From contig NZ_QTZO01000003.1 of the NCBI RefSeq assembly GCF_004025585.1, positions 62,001 to 126,000 on the forward strand: DNA of 64,000 nucleotides. Reading direction: 5' to 3'. Shown here in pieces: positions 60,962 to 64,000 of this stretch (position 1 is the stretch's first letter; the number at the start of each line of letters is the position of its first letter). The DNA comes from Pseudodesulfovibrio sp. S3. GTDB taxonomy: Bacteria; Desulfobacterota; Desulfovibrionia; Desulfovibrionales; Desulfovibrionaceae. The position numbers and the translations under genes were made by a program. A model generated the notes under the pieces. The model saw only the letters and a program-made list of their open reading frames with translations. It ran no database searches and was not told the origin of the DNA.

Positions 60962-63592
60962 CTATTCCTTGACCATGTCTTTCCATTGGTTAAGCAGCAT
61001 TAGCGCCTGAATGGGCGTCATGCCGTCCACATCAAGCTCAGTTAGCTGGGTGACGATCGGATGCTCAGTCAACTCACCACTGATCACGATGGGAGGAGCG
61101 CCGAACCCTGGCAGAAGAGTTTGCGATGCCCGTTCAACTGATCCTTTGGATTGGTTATCCTGCGATTTTTCTTCGAGTTTCGCAAGGATTTCGCGAGCGC
61201 GGTCTACCACCGATTTGGGCACACCTGCCAGACGGGCCACCTCGATGCCGTAGCTGCGATCGGCCGGGCCGGGTACAAGTCGGCGTAAAAACACGATATC
61301 GCCTTTCCATTCCTTGACCGCGATATTGAGATTCCGCAATCCCTCGATCTTGCCTTCAAGAGACGTCAGCTCGTGATAATGGGTAGCGAAAAGGGTACGG
61401 ATGCCGCCGCGAGCACGGGTGGATAATTCTTCGACTACGGCCCATGCCAGGGAAAGGCCGTCATAGGTGCTGGTGCCGCGTCCGATTTCATCCAATATCA
61501 CCAGGCTGCGTTTGGTAGCCTGCCTGAGAATGCGTGCTGTTTCAGTCATTTCCACCATGAAGGTCGAATGCCCCTGGGCCAGGTTGTCCGAAGCTCCCAC
61601 CCGCGAAAAAACACGATCGGCAAGCCCCAAGCGAGCGGATTTTGCCGGAACGAATGACCCGATCTGGGCCATGATGGTCAGAATGGCCACCTGCCTGAGT
61701 ACCGTGGACTTACCGGCCATATTCGGGCCGGTGATGAGCAGGATGCGCCGGTCCGGGTCCATTCTCAGATCACCCGGTATGTAGTTGGACGCGCCCATGG
61801 CGGCTTCCACCACAGGGTGACGCCCCGATACGATTTCGATTTCCAGCCCGTCATGAAGGACAGGGCGGCTCCATTCATTCGTCCGGGCCGCCTCGGCCAG
61901 TCCCTGCCAATAGTCCAGGGCCGCCACGATGTCGGCCATGAACTGAAAACGACTGCGAGCCTGGGCAAGACGTTCACGCAACTGCTGAAACAATTTGTAT
62001 TCCAGACTCTTGCGTTCCTCAGAGGCAGAAATAATCCGGTCTTCGAGTTCTTTGAGTTGAGGCGTGATATACCGCTCGCTGCTGACCAGGGTCTGGCGAC
62101 GGATGAAATACTCGGGCACTTGCCCCTTGTACGCCTTGGAAACTTCGAAATAATAACCAAAGACCTTGTTGAAACCCAGTTTGAGCTTGGGAATATCGTT
62201 CTTGGACAACTCTTCTTTATAGAGCTCGTTGAGCTTGTCTTCTCCATGCTCGTTGAGTTCGATCAGCTCATCCAAGGTCGGATCAAACCCTTTTTTGAAC
62301 AAACCGCCGTCAGTGATCACCGGGGGGGGATTTTCCACCAATGCAGAATCAAGAAGGGCGGAGAGATCTTCCATCCCATCCCATTTGTCGAATATTTTAT
62401 TCAAGCTTGGAGCATTGTCCATAACTTGATCCTCCAGATGATTCTTGAGGATCGGTAGCGTGGACAGGCTTCGCTGAAGGGCGATGAAATCCTTTGGAGT
62501 GGCTCGGCCCAGAAAAATACGCGTGGAGAGCCGTTCGAGATCGTACACGGAATCCAGGCCGTGCCGGATGCCGCTGCGCAGCTGGTCCCGCTCAAAGAAG
62601 AAGCTCACGCAATCGAGCGTTGCTTCAATAGGCCCCAGTTGCCGCCAGGGCTGACGCAGGCGTGCTTCAAGCAGTCGACCACCCATGGGGGTCAAGGTTT
62701 TATCCATGACATGCCAGAGTGTGCCGATACCGGTCTTGCCATCAAGGCGTCTGAATATTTCAAGATTTCTTTCAGTTATCTCATCAAGCAACAGATGTTT
62801 GGTCAGATTCAAGGGTTTGAATTCGCCCAAATGCCCGAATTTCCCTTTCTGGGTATGATCCAAATAGGTCAAAAGACAGCCACAGGCCCGTACCAATTCG
62901 TTCCGGTTGGACAGCCCCAGACTGTCCAAGTCGGCAACTCCCTGCATTTCAAGGATTCTATTCCTGCCTGTGGCAAGATCGAAATATGTCCCCGGCACAA
63001 CATAGGTTACCTGAGAGGACAGCTCTCCGAATTGCGGCGGTACCTTCTTGCCCTGGGGGAGAAGGAGTTCACTGGGATTGATTTTGACCATCCACTGCCA
63101 CAGTTCGGATTCCCGGCGGCTATGCAGTCCCGACCACTGACCAGTGGAAAAATCGAGCCAGGCAATGCCGCCTGCGTCCTTGGCGGAATCCCAATAGAGG
63201 GACCCAAGATAATTGTTGCCTTTGGATTTCAGATTGGAATCTTCAACCACGGTTCCAGGCGTGAGCACCCGCGTCACGTCACGTTTAACCAACCCCTTGG
63301 CTTCCTTGGGGTTCTCAATCTGATCACAGATGGCGATCTTGTACCCTTTGTTGAGCAATTGGCTCAAGTATGGCTCCACTGAATGGTGGGGCATACCGCA
63401 CATGGGAATAGGATTTTCATCGTTGGGGTTACGGCTGGTCAGGGTAATCTGCACGGCCCTGGCCACTATCTCGGCGTCTTCGAAGAAAAGCTCATAGAAA
63501 TCGCCCATGCGAAAAAACAGCAGGCAATCGGGATGTTCCTCCTTGAAATGGAGGTACTGCTCAAGCATGGGAGTCAGTTTTCTTTGTATCAC
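60962..63592 (-). CDS. mutS: DNA mismatch repair protein MutS
   Basis: An 876-aa mismatch sensor. The N-terminal mismatch-binding domain has MLEQYLHFKEEHPDCLLFFRMGDFYELF with the Phe-x-Glu motif (GDFYELF, about 29-35), then connector and lever domains, and a C-terminal ATPase with Walker A TGPNMAGKST, DEIGRGTSTYDGLSLAWA and TTHYHELTSLE-type text (here ATHYHELTSL). Full length. The window also holds MutS2 at 18.8-21.1 kb; no mutL is present. Confidence 0.97.
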   Translation of the reverse strand: MIQRKLTPMLEQYLHFKEEHPDCLLFFRMGDFYELFFEDAEIVARAVQITLTSRNPNDENPIPMCGMPHHSVEPYLSQLLNKGYKIAICDQIENPKEAKGLVKRDVTRVLTPGTVVEDSNLKSKGNNYLGSLYWDSAKDAGGIAWLDFSTGQWSGLHSRRESELWQWMVKINPSELLLPQGKKVPPQFGELSSQVTYVVPGTYFDLATGRNRILEMQGVADLDSLGLSNRNELVRACGCLLTYLDHTQKGKFGHLGEFKPLNLTKHLLLDEITERNLEIFRRLDGKTGIGTLWHVMDKTLTPMGGRLLEARLRQPWRQLGPIEATLDCVSFFFERDQLRSGIRHGLDSVYDLERLSTRIFLGRATPKDFIALQRSLSTLPILKNHLEDQVMDNAPSLNKIFDKWDGMEDLSALLDSALVENPPPVITDGGLFKKGFDPTLDELIELNEHGEDKLNELYKEELSKNDIPKLKLGFNKVFGYYFEVSKAYKGQVPEYFIRRQTLVSSERYITPQLKELEDRIISASEERKSLEYKLFQQLRERLAQARSRFQFMADIVAALDYWQGLAEAARTNEWSRPVLHDGLEIEIVSGRHPVVEAAMGASNYIPGDLRMDPDRRILLITGPNMAGKSTVLRQVAILTIMAQIGSFVPAKSARLGLADRVFSRVGASDNLAQGHSTFMVEMTETARILRQATKRSLVILDEIGRGTSTYDGLSLAWAVVEELSTRARGGIRTLFATHYHELTSLEGKIEGLRNLNIAVKEWKGDIVFLRRLVPGPADRSYGIEVARLAGVPKSVVDRAREILAKLEEKSQDNQSKGSVERASQTLLPGFGAPPIVISGELTEHPIVTQLTELDVDGMTPIQALMLLNQWKDMVKE

Positions 63593-63613
63593 GAGATATG
63601 AAGCTGATTAGAA

Positions 63614-64000
63614 TTATTCAGAAATATCAATTCGAAAAGCGATGGAGTGCCAACTGCGACAGCGAGGGCAATTGAAAAACAGTTGATCACGTTTCAGACC
63701 GCAACGGCGGCAAAAGAACCTGCGAACATTTCGGGCGCGGCCAATGAAGAAGGAAAGCTGTTCCTTGTAGAAAGGGGTCAATGTCTGATCAGCCCGTGAC
63801 AGCTCGAAAAGCTCCAACCGCGCAAGCCAGAAGTTTGGTTGCAGCATCAAGGCCTTTTCAAGCCAGGATCGGGCGTTGTCAAGGTCACCGATCTTGAGAA
63901 GCAACAAGGCCCCATAGTAAAGCAACAGTGCGTCCGGCTCCTGAGTTTCAATAATCGGCAAAAGAACAGCAACAAGCTTGTTGTCTGAACAAGCACTGGA
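63614..64000 (-). CDS. LapB-like TPR protein, C-terminal part (runs off the window)
   Basis: The frame stays open to the window end, so the N-terminus is missing. The visible text has a TPR-like ALLLLKIGDLDNARSWLEKALMLQPNFWLARLELFELS and a terminal zinc-ribbon CRRCGLKRDQLFFNCPRC. This last domain is the rubredoxin-type tail of LapB (YciM) proteins, which help control LPS synthesis through FtsH/LpxC. It ends 22 nt before mutS. Identification rests on the tail alone. Confidence 0.75.
   Translation of the reverse strand, partial: SSACSDNKLVAVLLPIIETQEPDALLLYYGALLLLKIGDLDNARSWLEKALMLQPNFWLARLELFELSRADQTLTPFYKEQLSFFIGRARNVRRFFCRRCGLKRDQLFFNCPRCRSWHSIAFRIDISE

Noticed and set aside
1-64000. CRISPR arrays, insertion sequences, prophage or defence genes
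   Set aside because: No regularly spaced repeats, transposase or phage motifs were found by reading either strand.

Overview
The window reads as a contiguous piece of a chromosome from a sulfate-reducing bacterium of the Desulfovibrio/Pseudodesulfovibrio type. The evidence is the gene content: a UGA-containing UshA-like selenoprotein, a PxxKW cysteine-rich protein, a split archaeal-type glutamate synthase, an adenylate kinase with the Desulfovibrio-type CX5HX15CX2C metal motif, a hemA/ccsA/met8-type haem cluster, and a lone mannose-type PTS followed by a Mn-dependent pyrophosphatase. No rRNA, tRNA, CRISPR array, prophage or insertion sequence was recognised. Almost everything is core housekeeping, packed into operons with many ATGA/TAATG overlaps and clear intrinsic terminators.

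Layout. 1-2.5 kb: PTS EIIA (partial), EIIB and EIIC (frameshifted in a T9 tract), then ppaC. 2.6-4.8 kb (minus): HU, Sec-containing UshA-like protein and dapA under one promoter. 4.8-13.2 kb (minus): M20 peptidase, mnmG, CorC-like protein, lnt, prfB (programmed frameshift), a GGDEF cyclase and a MinD/FlhG-like ATPase. 13.2-16.3 kb: PxxKW protein, then apt-mtnP-mtaD purine/MTA salvage. 16.4-25.6 kb (plus): rsmA, HU plus a hidden 57-aa membrane protein, then rpsU-yqeY-mutS2-dnaG-rpoD (an extended macromolecular synthesis operon) and cbiB. 25.7-30.9 kb (minus): ndk-proC, a three-gene ABC importer, fliM. 31.2-38.5 kb (minus): dut-argD, a small unknown protein, prmA, an endonuclease III-like protein, and envC-ctpA-yibQ envelope genes.

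38.6-40.6 kb (minus) is the most interesting stretch. A sodium:solute symporter and a 44-aa accessory protein are preceded by a 29-codon leader with 9 Phe codons in 12, an anti-terminator segment exactly complementary to the terminator arm, and a strong terminator. This is the architecture of a phenylalanine transcription attenuator, here in front of a transporter.

40.9-49.4 kb (plus): split glutamate synthase (FMN domain, ferredoxin, FAD reductase, amidotransferase, GXGXG domain) interrupted by a 115-nt imperfect palindrome, then yajC-secD-secF. 49.5-54.5 kb (minus): adk, and met8-ccsA-hemA-unknown-tilS. 54.5-57.1 kb (plus): two glycosyltransferase genes. 57.1-64 kb (minus): lapB-like (partial), mutS, a lipoprotein, lysA, rsmE, rarA.

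All functional calls rest on reading motifs and family resemblance in the translated sequence. No database or folding program was used.
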